45,919 nucleotides of DNA from an uncultured Bacteroidales bacterium (GTDB taxonomy: Bacteria; Bacteroidota; Bacteroidia; Bacteroidales; F082), in NCBI GenBank assembly GCA_946407975.1, contig CAMJQC010000019.1, positions 1 to 45,919 on the forward strand, given 5' to 3'. The translations under genes were made by a program, and so were the position numbers. The notes under the pieces were generated by a model, which saw only the letters and a program-made list of their open reading frames with translations, was not told where the DNA came from and made no database searches. Shown here piece after piece: positions 20,780 through 28,989 of the stretch (its first letter is position 1; each line of letters opens with the position of its first letter).

Positions 20780-21814
20780 CTATTCCTCTGCCTGGTTTTG
20801 GATGCGGTTGACGGCATCGATGGCCAACTGATAGTTGGGCCTTCTTTTCAAGACCTCCTTATAGACCTCTGAAGCATCGTGATAATTTCCCATCTGTTCC
20901 AGGACACGGCCTCTGTTGAACAAAGCATCAAGATAATCCGGGTTGACGGAGAGCGCCTGTTCGAAATACTTCAAAGCCACCTCATTGTTACGCAAATACA
21001 CAAAATTGGTGTAGCCCATGTTGTAGAGAACGATTGGGTTCTCAGGCTGTGCCATAAGCAGGGTGTCATAGTGCTTCAGGGCTTCTTCCGGTTCGCCATG
21101 CTCCTGCAGGTAGAGAGCGAGTTCATAACGAGCGTTGGCATTGTCGGGGAAGTTCTTCTGAACGCTCCTGATGTAATCCAAAGCGTAAGGAGGTTCCTGT
21201 ACGGCATAGATGCGGCAAATCTGCTCTACCGGATCATAGAAACGGTTATCCTGTTCGTAGGCATATTGGAAATTCTTAACAGCGCTGGCCGTATCCTGTG
21301 TAGCCACCATGAAATACATGCCTTTCAGAAAATATGCCTGCGGATTATACGGATTGATTTTCAACGCCTTGTCGATATAGGCGGCCGACAGATTGAAATT
21401 CTGCTGCAGGAGATTCAATTCGCCCAGTTTCACCAAAGGGCGGGCGTCCATAGGGTCAATCTCTGTGGCTCGTGTCAAAGCGTTGCTGATATTGGCCTCA
21501 TCGCCCAACATATAATAGATGTCAGCAAGCAACATATAAGGATCCACCTGATTCGGTTTTAGCGAAATGGCCTTATTCACGTCAATCATTGCGGCGCTGA
21601 CCTGTTCGTTAGCAAGATAACCCTTTGCACGCATTAAATATAGGTCTGATCGGGTGCTGTCCATAGCAATGGAATCGCTATACACCTTGACCGGGTCCAC
21701 CATCACATTTGTCTCAGGAGTTCCCTCTTTTTCTGGAGCATTACCCTTCTTGGAACTATGGCACGACATAAATCCCGCCAACAATAGAATGCCTATAAAC
21801 AAACGATAATTCAT
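20780..21814 (-). CDS. TPR-repeat lipoprotein
   Basis: A 344-residue lipoprotein from the ATG at 21814 (a second ATG four codons upstream at 21826). The signal peptide ends GFMSC (Cys18). Residues 55-340 comprise about eight tetratricopeptide repeats with the W/L-G-Y-A-F-A-P pattern (SDLYLMRAKGYLANEQVSAA, PYNPQAYFLKGMYFMVATQD, PENPIVLYNMGYTNFVYLRN, PDYLDALFNRGRVLEQMGNY). It should be a protein-protein interaction scaffold on the periplasmic side of a membrane. Downstream of recA by 82 bp, with a palindromic repeat in between. No enzymatic domain. Confidence 0.88.
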   Translation of the reverse strand: MNYRLFIGILLLAGFMSCHSSKKGNAPEKEGTPETNVMVDPVKVYSDSIAMDSTRSDLYLMRAKGYLANEQVSAAMIDVNKAISLKPNQVDPYMLLADIYYMLGDEANISNALTRATEIDPMDARPLVKLGELNLLQQNFNLSAAYIDKALKINPYNPQAYFLKGMYFMVATQDTASAVKNFQYAYEQDNRFYDPVEQICRIYAVQEPPYALDYIRSVQKNFPDNANARYELALYLQEHGEPEEALKHYDTLLMAQPENPIVLYNMGYTNFVYLRNNEVALKYFEQALSVNPDYLDALFNRGRVLEQMGNYHDASEVYKEVLKRRPNYQLAIDAVNRIQNQAEE

Positions 21815-21853
21815 ATTTATATCCATTTGAAAATCAACTATGTATAATTACCA

Positions 21854-21879
21854 TAGAGACGGTGCATGCACCGTATCTA
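21854..21879. repeat. 26-bp palindromic element between recA and the TPR gene
   Basis: The core ACGGTGCATGCACCGT (21859-21874) is a perfect 16-bp palindrome, flanked by TAGA (21854-21857) and TCTA (21876-21879), giving a 26-bp inverted repeat with one mismatched pair. There is no T-run, so it is not a standard terminator. It resembles the dispersed TAGAGACG...CGTCTCTA palindromes I associate with Bacteroidota genomes. Confidence 0.75.
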
Positions 21880-21896
21880 CATATAATAACAATCTA

Positions 21897-22922
21897 TCAT
21901 TCCGATTTCTCCAGCGCCTCATAGATCTTGGCAATGAGCTCATCGGCCAATTCCGGATTGTCTTCAATCAGTTTCTTCACGGCATCACGACCCTGGGCCA
22001 GTTTTGATTCGCCATAGCTGAACCAGGAACCGCTCTTCTTGATGATGCCCAGTTCCACGCCGAGGTCAACGATTTCGCCGCTGCGGGAGATGCCTTCTCC
22101 ATACAGGATGTCGAATTCAGCCTTACGGAACGGAGGCGCCACCTTGTTCTTAACGACTTTCACCTTGACACGGCTTCCCACCACGTTCTCACCGTCTTTA
22201 ATCTGGCTGATTTTACGGATGTCGATACGCACAGAGCTGTAAAACTTCAGGGCATTACCACCCGTCGTCGTCTCCGGGTTGCCAAAGAGCACGCCGATCT
22301 TCTCACGCAACTGGTTGATGAAGATGCAGACACATCCCGTCTTATTGATGGTGGCGGTCAGCTTACGCATGGCTTGCGACATCAAACGGGCCTGCAACCC
22401 CATCTTGCTGTCCCCCATCTCGCCTTCGATCTCACTCTTAGGCGTCAAAGCGGCGACGGAGTCGACCACGATGACATCGATGGCACCTGAACGGATCAGG
22501 TTCTCGGCGATTTCAAGAGCCTGTTCGCCATAGTCTGGCTGAGAAATCAGCAGATTCTCGACATCCACGCCCAACTTGGCGGCGTAGAAACGGTCAAAAG
22601 CATGTTCTGCATCGATGAAAGCAGCGATACCGCCCTTTTTCTGCGCCTCGGCGATGACATGCAAGGCCAGGGTGGTCTTACCAGAACTCTCAGGTCCGAA
22701 GATCTCAATAATCCTTCCTTTCGGCAGACCGCCAACACCCAACGCATAGTCCAGTCCGACCGAGCCAGTGGAGATGCTCTCCATCTTCTCGGCCTCTTCG
22801 CCTAAACGCATGATGCTGCCTTTGCCAAAGTTCTTTTCGATGTTTCCCAGTGTGGCTTCCAAAGCCTTTAGTTTTTCCTGCCTCAGTTTTGCGGCATCTT
22901 CTTGTGATTTGTCTGTAGTCAT
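21897..22922 (-). CDS. recA: Recombinase RecA
   Basis: The strand-exchange ATPase of homologous recombination and SOS signalling. From ATG 22922 the product is 341 residues, the family norm. Walker [10 protein letters not shown] (about residues 76-84), [13 protein letters not shown] (Walker B), the L1 loop [35 protein letters not shown], and the L2-region [20 protein letters not shown] are intact. The frame stays open to a TTG at 22949, but that codon lies inside the -7 element, so ATG 22922 is the start. No intein or insertion. Followed by the TPR lipoprotein gene. Confidence 0.97.
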   Translation of the reverse strand: MTTDKSQEDAAKLRQEKLKALEATLGNIEKNFGKGSIMRLGEEAEKMESISTGSVGLDYALGVGGLPKGRIIEIFGPESSGKTTLALHVIAEAQKKGGIAAFIDAEHAFDRFYAAKLGVDVENLLISQPDYGEQALEIAENLIRSGAIDVIVVDSVAALTPKSEIEGEMGDSKMGLQARLMSQAMRKLTATINKTGCVCIFINQLREKIGVLFGNPETTTGGNALKFYSSVRIDIRKISQIKDGENVVGSRVKVKVVKNKVAPPFRKAEFDILYGEGISRSGEIVDLGVELGIIKKSGSWFSYGESKLAQGRDAVKKLIEDNPELADELIAKIYEALEKSE

Positions 22923-22946
22923 AGTATGTTGTTTTTTATTGTTGTT

Positions 22947-22954
22947 CAAATGTA
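22947..22954 (-). promoter_or_regulatory. -7 element of recA
   Basis: Minus-strand TACATTTG matches TAnnTTTG. The start near 22941 leaves a leader of about 19 nt. No TTTG at the usual distance and no recognisable LexA box was seen. Confidence 0.55.
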
Positions 22955-23011
22955 TAATAGTTCAACAAGTGAAAAAGTTCAAAGGTTTTAGCGTATAAAA
23001 GTCTGAATTGA

Positions 23012-23461
23012 TTATTTGTCAAGGATTTGTTCGGCATGGGCTGCTGTTTTCACCTTGGTGATGACTTCTTCGATGACACCTTTCTCATCGATGACATAGG
23101 TGGTGCGCACAACGCCCATGTATTCGCGTCCGTAGAGCTTCTTGAGTTGCCAGACGCCATAAGAAGTCATAATGGCCTTATCCGGGTCGCTCAACAAAGG
23201 GAACGGAAGGCTTTGTTTCTCCGTAAACTTCTTGTGCGACGCCTCACTGTCAGGGCTGACGCCCAAAACGACATAGCCTTTTGAGAGCATGTACTCATAA
23301 TTGTCACGCAAATTGCATGCTTCCTGTGTGCATCCTGGTGTGTTGTCTTTTGGATAGAAGTACAGAATGACTTTCTTACCTATGAAATCGCTCAGACTGA
23401 TCTTCTTTCCATTCTGATCTGACGTCGTAAACACAGGTGCGGGGGTTCCTTTTTCTAACAT
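23012..23461 (-). CDS. bcp: Thioredoxin-dependent thiol peroxidase (BCP)
   Basis: A 149-residue peroxiredoxin of the BCP/PrxQ class that reduces hydrogen peroxide and organic peroxides using thioredoxin. Peroxidatic Cys44 and resolving Cys49 lie in DNTPGCTQEACNLRD; the catalytic Thr and Arg motif GVVRTTYVIDEKG is at the C-terminal part. Family length is about 150. Monocistronic with its own promoter; cytoplasmic. Confidence 0.95.
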   Translation of the reverse strand: MLEKGTPAPVFTTSDQNGKKISLSDFIGKKVILYFYPKDNTPGCTQEACNLRDNYEYMLSKGYVVLGVSPDSEASHKKFTEKQSLPFPLLSDPDKAIMTSYGVWQLKKLYGREYMGVVRTTYVIDEKGVIEEVITKVKTAAHAEQILDK

Positions 23462-23483
23462 GATTGTAATTTTAAGAATGGTA

Positions 23484-23514
23484 CAAAAATAATAAACTTC
23501 ACCGAAATTTCAAC
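23484..23514 (-). promoter_or_regulatory. Promoter of bcp
   Basis: Minus-strand GTTG (one mismatch to TTTG), 19 bp, TATTTTTG (23491-23484). The start near 23478 leaves a leader of about 17 nt. Confidence 0.65.
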
Positions 23515-23573
23515 GAGCAACCGCTCTATTTTTTCATTCGGTGATGCAAAGAAAAAAGCTTTGTCAAGGACAA

Positions 23574-23623
23574 GTCGTAAAGTAACCGTTTGTATCCGAT
23601 AGTATCCGGTTGTTAACGGATTT
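23574..23623. repeat. Degenerate 10-bp tandem repeat downstream of nth
   Basis: Consecutive decamers are GTCGTAAAGT, AACCGTTTGT, ATCCGATAGT, ATCCGGTTGT and TAACGGATTT; the middle three share NNCCGNTNGT exactly in register. A short inverted repeat ATCCG/CGGAT lies at the right end. It sits between nth and bcp, and no T-run follows. Confidence 0.6.
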
Positions 23624-23634
23624 CTATCTGATAT

Positions 23635-24282
23635 TCAGCTTTTTCTATTTTTCTTATAGAAATCGCATATAGCCGTAATGCCACAGTTTTCACAATGTGG
23701 TTTACGGGCGAGGCATACATATCGGCCGTGCAGAATGAGCCAATGATGCGCTTTTGAAAGCACCGCTTTAGGAAAATGGGCCACCAAGGTCTTCTCTGTC
23801 TCCAAAACGTTTTTCGAGTTCTTGGTGAGACCGATGCGGTTGGCCACACGAAACACATGGGTGTCGACCGGCATAGCGGGTTGTCGGAAGGCCACCGCCA
23901 TCATGACATTGGCCGTTTTGCGACCTACTCCTGGAAGCTTTTGAAGGTCTTCCAGATTATCGGGCACTACCCCACCGAAGTCACACACCAGCGTCTGGGC
24001 CATGCCTAGGAGATTTTTGGCTTTATTATTAGGATAGGAAATCGACTTGATATAGGAATAAATCTCATCAACCGTTGCGCCTGCCATGTCCTCTGGATTC
24101 GGGAAACGCTGGAAAAGCGCCGGCGTGGTCATATTGACGCGCTTGTCGGTACATTGGGCGGACAGAATGACGGCCACCAGCAGCTGATACGGATTCTTGT
24201 ATTGCAGTTCAGATTCCGCAATAGGCATGTTAGCCTCGAAATAATTTACGAAGACGTCGTACTTTTCCTGAATCTTGGTCAT
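23635..24282 (-). CDS. nth: Endonuclease III
   Basis: A 215-residue DNA glycosylase/AP lyase that removes oxidised pyrimidines in base excision repair. From ATG 24282 (a TTG lies two codons upstream). The helix-hairpin-helix LQKLPGVGRKTANVMM carries catalytic Lys122; the catalytic Asp140 is in PVDTHVFRVANRIGL; the C-terminal iron-sulfur motif is C-x6-C-x2-C-x5-C (Cys190, 197, 200, 206). Length and all key residues match the family. It follows the unknown 150-residue protein gene by 17 bp and is probably co-transcribed. Confidence 0.96.
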   Translation of the reverse strand: MTKIQEKYDVFVNYFEANMPIAESELQYKNPYQLLVAVILSAQCTDKRVNMTTPALFQRFPNPEDMAGATVDEIYSYIKSISYPNNKAKNLLGMAQTLVCDFGGVVPDNLEDLQKLPGVGRKTANVMMAVAFRQPAMPVDTHVFRVANRIGLTKNSKNVLETEKTLVAHFPKAVLSKAHHWLILHGRYVCLARKPHCENCGITAICDFYKKNRKS

Positions 24283-24299
24283 TTTCAAAAAAATGGATC

Positions 24300-24752
24300 C
24301 TAGATGATATTGCCCTGGTCGTCAACCAGAACACCCCAGCTGACAGCGGTCAAGCCTTTTTCATCGAAGAAGAAATCGATGAGCCCGTCGTCAAAAGAAA
24401 TACGGAGCTCGCCATCCTCGGTATCCTGGTCCATTTCCTTGAAGCCTTTTTCTTTCATCATTTCGACGATCGACTTCTGGTCCATCTCAAAGACCTTCTT
24501 TCCATAAAGGGTAGCCTCCTTGTTCTCTGTCTCAAAACATGCAGCTACCGATTTGGTCATGCCTTCAAAATAGATATTGGTCTTTATGCCCTCATATTCA
24601 TAGTAGATTGAGCGGTTTCCCGTCTCCTCCATATCGTTGAGTTCCTCATAATACTCAGGCATTCCCAATAACTTGACAGTATCGTCGATTGACAACCCAA
24701 ATTGGATATCGCCAAAACCTTTCAAAGGCTCAATTGTAAAATTCTTCATCAT
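24300..24752 (-). CDS. Unknown protein, 150 residues, acidic
   Basis: I do not recognise a named family with confidence. The protein is acidic and non-secreted. The N-terminal pattern GFGDIQFGLSIDDTVKLLGM, then a beta-rich middle (IYYEYEGIKTNIYFEG), is like the small repeated alpha-beta modules seen in BLIP/SmpA-type or immunity-type proteins that start with a GDI.FG.S...V..LLG motif. The C-terminal half (ISFDDGLIDFFFDEKGLTAV) is again beta strands. Directly upstream of nth in the same orientation; a near-consensus -7 (TATTATTG, 24780-24773) precedes it. Confidence 0.6.
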   Translation of the reverse strand: MMKNFTIEPLKGFGDIQFGLSIDDTVKLLGMPEYYEELNDMEETGNRSIYYEYEGIKTNIYFEGMTKSVAACFETENKEATLYGKKVFEMDQKSIVEMMKEKGFKEMDQDTEDGELRISFDDGLIDFFFDEKGLTAVSWGVLVDDQGNII

Positions 24753-24827
24753 TTTATCTTAATATTCAGTTGCAATAATACGTTTTTTATGGATTGCAAG
24801 CAGTTCCAATGCATTTTTTTTACTTTC

Positions 24828-26054
24828 TTAATCAAATCGGATGGATTTGGTGGGACTGATTCGATTAATGACTGCGGTAGGTATCAGAAGCATAAGCATC
24901 CAGAGGAGGAACGTCCCCAGGTTGACAAGCAAAACCGTGCCAACATGCAATTCAATGGGAACGGCAGAAAGATAATAAGTCTCTGCCGGCAACTTGATGA
25001 CACCCGTATATTTCTGAAGAAAACAGAACCCTAAACCGACGATGTTGCCGATAAGCATGCCTATGCCGAGGATCTTTAAAGAGCGCATCAAAAAGACATT
25101 GCGAACGAACTTGTTTGTCGCTCCCATGGCTTTCAGGAGACCTATAGTCGATGTGCGCTCAATGATGATGATCAGCAGCATGCTTACCACCGTGATGCCC
25201 GCAACCAGAAACATCAGCAGCATGATGAGCCAAACGTTGGTATCGAGCAAATCAAGCCAATCGAAGATTTGCGGATTGCTTTCCCTTGCCGTGTATGAGG
25301 TCAATTCGGCCGGTAAGGCCCTATAAAGTTTATCATTCACAACGTCAATATCCGCATTGTCATCCAGCCATATCTCCAACAAACCCGCTTCCTGATCTTC
25401 CCAGCCGTTGAGACGGCGGATCTGATTCAGATCGGCAAAGACAAAACGCTCATCAAACTCATATAGTCCCGTCTCAAAAATGCCAACGATTTGAAATTTT
25501 CGACCTCTAGCCTGCATATCCTTGTCAACAAACCACACCCTTACATCATCATCCAGATTGAGCAGCATCTTATTCGCGATCACCTTAGAGACAAGCACTT
25601 CCGTAGAACGGACGCTATCAGTAAACTGCGGTATTCTGCCTTCCAACAAGCAAGATGAGAAATAGGTCCAATCGTAATTCTGGTCCACACCTTTGAGCAC
25701 CACACCCTGAATTTCATCCTCTGTCTTGATCATGCCCGCCTTATTGGCTGCCAATTGATAATGACGCACACCCTCAACGGAACTCAGTCTTGAAATCAGT
25801 TTTTCGTCAAGCACAAAAGGAGTCTCTTCTACCGACTCATTCCTGTCGAGGGCCTGCACATGGATAGGCGCCACAAAGCCGATGACTTTGTCGCGGATGC
25901 CATTCTTAAAACCGACTACCACGGCCCAAGCAATCAGCATCACGATGATGGCCAGCGCCACACTCGTCACCGCCAGGCGCATCACCGTCGAAGAAAGATT
26001 CTTTTTCGCAAGCGAAAACAAACGGTCTGCTATGAATTTCGATCCTGATGCCAC
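24828..26054 (-). CDS. ABC transporter permease, LolC/LolE (FtsX) family
   Basis: A 408-residue inner-membrane protein from the GTG at 26054 (MASGSKFIADRLFSLAKKNL); a TTG at 26087 is an alternative, and no suitable ATG is available. Four membrane segments: one near residues 25-48, then three in the C-terminal half, with a large periplasmic MacB-PCD-like domain between. The FtsX signature is clear (MLLIIIIERTSTIGLLKAMG, then ATNKFVRNVFLMRSLKILGI). In Bacteroidota such single permeases pair with a LolD-type ATPase in lipoprotein release from the inner membrane; no ATPase gene is adjacent. The gene diverges from the NamZ gene through a very compact promoter pair. Confidence 0.85.
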   Translation of the reverse strand: MASGSKFIADRLFSLAKKNLSSTVMRLAVTSVALAIIVMLIAWAVVVGFKNGIRDKVIGFVAPIHVQALDRNESVEETPFVLDEKLISRLSSVEGVRHYQLAANKAGMIKTEDEIQGVVLKGVDQNYDWTYFSSCLLEGRIPQFTDSVRSTEVLVSKVIANKMLLNLDDDVRVWFVDKDMQARGRKFQIVGIFETGLYEFDERFVFADLNQIRRLNGWEDQEAGLLEIWLDDNADIDVVNDKLYRALPAELTSYTARESNPQIFDWLDLLDTNVWLIMLLMFLVAGITVVSMLLIIIIERTSTIGLLKAMGATNKFVRNVFLMRSLKILGIGMLIGNIVGLGFCFLQKYTGVIKLPAETYYLSAVPIELHVGTVLLVNLGTFLLWMLMLLIPTAVINRISPTKSIRFD

Positions 26055-26096
26055 AAATAATTCCTTTACATCACAAGATTTGCACAATCTTTGTAT

Positions 26097-26112
26097 TAAC
26101 TTTGCAAAGGTA
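26097..26112. promoter_or_regulatory. Back-to-back divergent -7 elements
   Basis: Plus-strand TAACTTTG (26097-26104, for the NamZ gene) abuts minus-strand TACCTTTG (26112-26105, for the permease), forming one imperfect 16-bp palindrome. Predicted starts are near 26110 and 26099. Polymerase could serve only one side at a time. Confidence 0.6.
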
Positions 26113-26126
26113 TAAAGAAATCACAG

Positions 26127-27329
26127 ATGAAACGACACTTCTTCAGCACGATTTTCATTTTGGCAAGTTTCCTGTTGCCATTGCAAGCCCAGATACTTCA
26201 CATGGACAACGAGGAGAGACTGACCCTCGTTCCCAAAGAGCAATATGTAGCGGCCGCCCAGCAGATGGACGATTATCTGCCTCTTCTTGAAGGCAAACGT
26301 GTCGGCGTGGTGGCCAACCAGACCAGCATTGTGGGCGACACTCATCTCGTTGACACCCTGCTCAGTCGCGATGTCCGGATAGTGAAGATTTTCACCCCTG
26401 AACACGGCTTCCGTGGCGCTGCCGATGCTGGCGCCAAAGTCAACAGCGGCAATGACGAAAAGACAGGCCTCCCTATCGTCTCGCTTTATGGCAAGACGAA
26501 AAAACCTACGCCTGAGATGTTGCAAGGCCTTGACCTCATCCTCTTTGACCTGCAGGATGTCGGCGTACGCTTCTACACCTACATCTCCACCATGACCTAT
26601 GTGTTGGAAGCCGCTGCCGAAAACGACATTCCCGTCGTCGTCCTCGACAGACCCAACCCAAATGGTTTCTATGTTGACGGGCCGGTACTGAAGTCTGAAA
26701 ACAAATCCTTCGTAGGGATGCATTCCGTCCCTGTCGTCTACGGCATGACCATTGGCGAGTATGCCTGCATGGTCAACGAAGAAGGATGGCTAAAAGATGG
26801 CATTCTATGCGACCTTACCGTCATTCCCATTTCCAAATACGACCGTAACGCCATCTATGAGCTACCGGTGAAACCCTCTCCCAATCTGCCCAACTGGGAA
26901 TCGATATACCTCTATCCCACCCTGTGTTTCTTCGAAGGGACTATCGTCAGCGTGGGACGTGGCACCGAACATCCCTTCCAGATCTATGGCCATCCCGCCA
27001 TGCGAGGCGACTACAGCTTCATTCCCAAAAGCACGGCTGGGGCCACAAAACCATTATTAGAAGGACAAAGATGCCGTGGCGAGAACCTGACGGAATATGC
27101 ACATGCCTATGCATACAACATGGAACAGCTGCAGCTGGATTGGATCATCAACGCCTATCGCCAGCTCAGCGACAAGGGGTTTTTCACCAACTATTTCAGA
27201 CTTTTGTCGGGTGACAAGCAAATGCAACGTGATATTGAAAACGGCAAGACCGCCGATGAGATACGCGCCTCATGGAAGAAAGACCTCGATCAATTCAAGG
27301 AAATCCGAGCGAAGTATTTAATCTATTGA
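26127..27329 (+). CDS. namZ: Exo-beta-N-acetylmuramidase NamZ (DUF1343)
   Basis: A 400-residue secreted protein of the DUF1343/YbbC family, shown in Bacillus and Tannerella to be an exo-N-acetylmuramidase acting on peptidoglycan fragments (family knowledge, GH171). Signal peptide about 1-22 ending LPLQAQ. Hallmarks: VGVVANQTSIVGDTHLVDTL, FTPEHGFRGAADAGAKV (glutamate of the active site), LILFDLQDVGVRFYTYISTM, VVLDRPNPNGF, WESIYLYPTLCFFEGTIVSV and GRGTEHPFQ. It should act in the periplasm on muropeptides for recycling or scavenging. Monocistronic, its 3' end abuts the convergent alarmone-hydrolase gene (adjacent bases). Confidence 0.92.
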   Translation: MKRHFFSTIFILASFLLPLQAQILHMDNEERLTLVPKEQYVAAAQQMDDYLPLLEGKRVGVVANQTSIVGDTHLVDTLLSRDVRIVKIFTPEHGFRGAADAGAKVNSGNDEKTGLPIVSLYGKTKKPTPEMLQGLDLILFDLQDVGVRFYTYISTMTYVLEAAAENDIPVVVLDRPNPNGFYVDGPVLKSENKSFVGMHSVPVVYGMTIGEYACMVNEEGWLKDGILCDLTVIPISKYDRNAIYELPVKPSPNLPNWESIYLYPTLCFFEGTIVSVGRGTEHPFQIYGHPAMRGDYSFIPKSTAGATKPLLEGQRCRGENLTEYAHAYAYNMEQLQLDWIINAYRQLSDKGFFTNYFRLLSGDKQMQRDIENGKTADEIRASWKKDLDQFKEIRAKYLIY

Positions 27330-27896
27330 TTACGAGCCAAACACTTCATCTATTAAGATGACAAACTGCTTATAGGCATCTGTTTCTGAAAGTATCGACA
27401 TGGCCTTGGCCAAAGCGCGGTAATACCACTCCACATCTTTTTTACCATCGGGAGCATGAAAAAGACTCCATGTAGAATCGCCTTTTTGACGATAATCCAT
27501 GGCAATACCCCGCATGTTGGACAGTTTGTCACCAAGAGCCACCACCTTGCTGTCGTATGAGGCGTTAGCAAGCTGCTCGACTTGAATTGTTTTCTTCGCT
27601 CTCCATGACATCGTTTCTTCTATAGGCGCCGTCTCATGCTGAACAAGCGATGCAACTCTATCACCAAACCTATCACGAATTTGTTCAAGGGTCACGTCGG
27701 TATCTTCAACTGTATCATGAAGTATGGCTGCAGCCAGCATTTCCTGGTCGTTGGTGATAGAAGCCACAATACTGGCAGCCTCCATCGGATGGATGATATA
27801 AGGATAGGCCTTTCCACGGCGTTCGGTACCACTATGGGCTTCGATGGCAAATTTTGCCGCCTCATCGAAAAGCGTGGTTTCCAACGGATTGTTCAT
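27330..27896 (-). CDS. Small alarmone hydrolase (MESH1-like HD domain)
   Basis: A 188-residue HD-domain phosphohydrolase that aligns over its whole length with MESH1/SpoT-hydrolase proteins. Metal and catalytic residues are all present: His36 (YIIHP), His60-Asp61 (ILHDTVEDT), Glu64-Asp65 and Asp123 (VALGDKLSNMR); the RKRLQVEQ-like element is AKKTIQVEQLA. Such enzymes remove the 3' pyrophosphate of (p)ppGpp, and MESH1 also acts on NADPH. There is no synthetase, TGS or ACT domain, so this is a stand-alone hydrolase. It starts 2 bp after the alarmone-synthetase stop, as the last gene of the partner-switch operon, implying balanced expression of synthesis and degradation. Confidence 0.85.
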   Translation of the reverse strand: MNNPLETTLFDEAAKFAIEAHSGTERRGKAYPYIIHPMEAASIVASITNDQEMLAAAILHDTVEDTDVTLEQIRDRFGDRVASLVQHETAPIEETMSWRAKKTIQVEQLANASYDSKVVALGDKLSNMRGIAMDYRQKGDSTWSLFHAPDGKKDVEWYYRALAKAMSILSETDAYKQFVILIDEVFGS

Positions 27897-27898
27897 AA

Positions 27899-28978
27899 TT
27901 ATAATAAATTGATTTTCAGTGCCTGTTCGTAGATGCGTTGGGCACGTTGAGCATTGTAGTCGCTTTCTCCATAAAGAACAGCGAACAGCCGTGTCAGTCC
28001 AGCCTTACCAAAGCCTTGCTTGAGGATGACGACGATACAAATGTTTTGCAACGCCACAGATGAAGCCACGATGTCAAGACCCGTTCCAGCCAACTGGATG
28101 AGCGCCAGCTGATAAGCTCCTTCGCTATACGTTCGACGCAGCCGTTCGACATCGCCAATGGTCTTCATGCCCATGTGCAACAGAACATCATAATACGGCA
28201 ACAGACTGTCTTCGTACACCTCAGCCTGATTGATGCCTGCAATCTTCTCGACCAACCGTCTAAATGGCTTCAGTTGTAGGTAACTGCGGAAAGTGTCGCC
28301 ATTGAGCGGCACCTCGTCAAAGTTACCTGTCGCCACTAACGACTGCACATGACGACGATAATCGGTAATCTCTTTACGGAGATGGCTAAACTGTTCATCA
28401 GCCATTTCCAACATACCAGCCAGACGGATCATATTACGCTGATATTCAACCGGAATTTCCACATCGCTCTTATAGCCCATATCGTGATACATATTGGCCC
28501 ACATGTGCTGAAGCATGCTGCGCATCTGCAATTCAAAACGAATCTGGTTCAATTGGGGCATGTCAGGGTCGTAGTACATCGTTTCAGGCACACGGCAGAT
28601 ATAATGCAATGACAGATAGCCGAAACGGTCAATCTCCAGCGTCTTGCGTTTGTCGATCGAGTTCGCCCAATCAATGTTGAACATCTTTTCCATGAGAGCC
28701 GATATGACGTCGACATCATCGTTATAAAAGGTGACAGCACGCACTCCGAGTACATCTGTGATATCGCCAAGTTGATGGTATTTATATCCTTTCAATTCCA
28801 GTTTTTTTGTCAAACTGGCCACTGTCTTAATCCTCGACTCAAGTGCTGCAACGACGATCCCATGTTCGTTGAAGCATTGGCGCAGCTTTTCTTTGACAAC
28901 AGACTCCAACTTTCGAAAGACGGGCAAACTTTGGCGATATTCGTCGAGAAGCATCTCAATGTGCATATCGTGTTTCAT
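27899..28978 (-). CDS. RelA/SpoT-type alarmone synthetase with C-terminal extension
   Basis: A 359-residue protein with a single RelA/SpoT synthetase domain. Key motifs from ATG 28978: RIKTVASLTKKL (about residues 49-60), DVLGVRAVTFYNDDVDVI, RFGYLSLHYICRVP (substrate loop) and the catalytic-glutamate strand FELQMRSMLQHMWANMYHDM (Glu149). The usual pyrophosphokinase residues appear intact, so it should make (p)ppGpp or a related alarmone. There is no HD, TGS or ACT domain. A helical C-terminal extension of about 150 residues is unlike RelQ/RelP-size enzymes (about 210-250). A TTG at 28993, overlapping the STAS stop, is an alternative start. Fourth gene of a five-gene operon. Confidence 0.85.
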   Translation of the reverse strand: MKHDMHIEMLLDEYRQSLPVFRKLESVVKEKLRQCFNEHGIVVAALESRIKTVASLTKKLELKGYKYHQLGDITDVLGVRAVTFYNDDVDVISALMEKMFNIDWANSIDKRKTLEIDRFGYLSLHYICRVPETMYYDPDMPQLNQIRFELQMRSMLQHMWANMYHDMGYKSDVEIPVEYQRNMIRLAGMLEMADEQFSHLRKEITDYRRHVQSLVATGNFDEVPLNGDTFRSYLQLKPFRRLVEKIAGINQAEVYEDSLLPYYDVLLHMGMKTIGDVERLRRTYSEGAYQLALIQLAGTGLDIVASSVALQNICIVVILKQGFGKAGLTRLFAVLYGESDYNAQRAQRIYEQALKINLL

Positions 28979-28989
28979 GATTTCAAGAG

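Noticed and set aside
21854-21879. Rho-independent terminator of recA
   Set aside because: Good palindrome but no T-run on either side.
22922-23011. LexA/SOS box upstream of recA
   Set aside because: No recognisable SOS-type inverted repeat was found near the -7 element.
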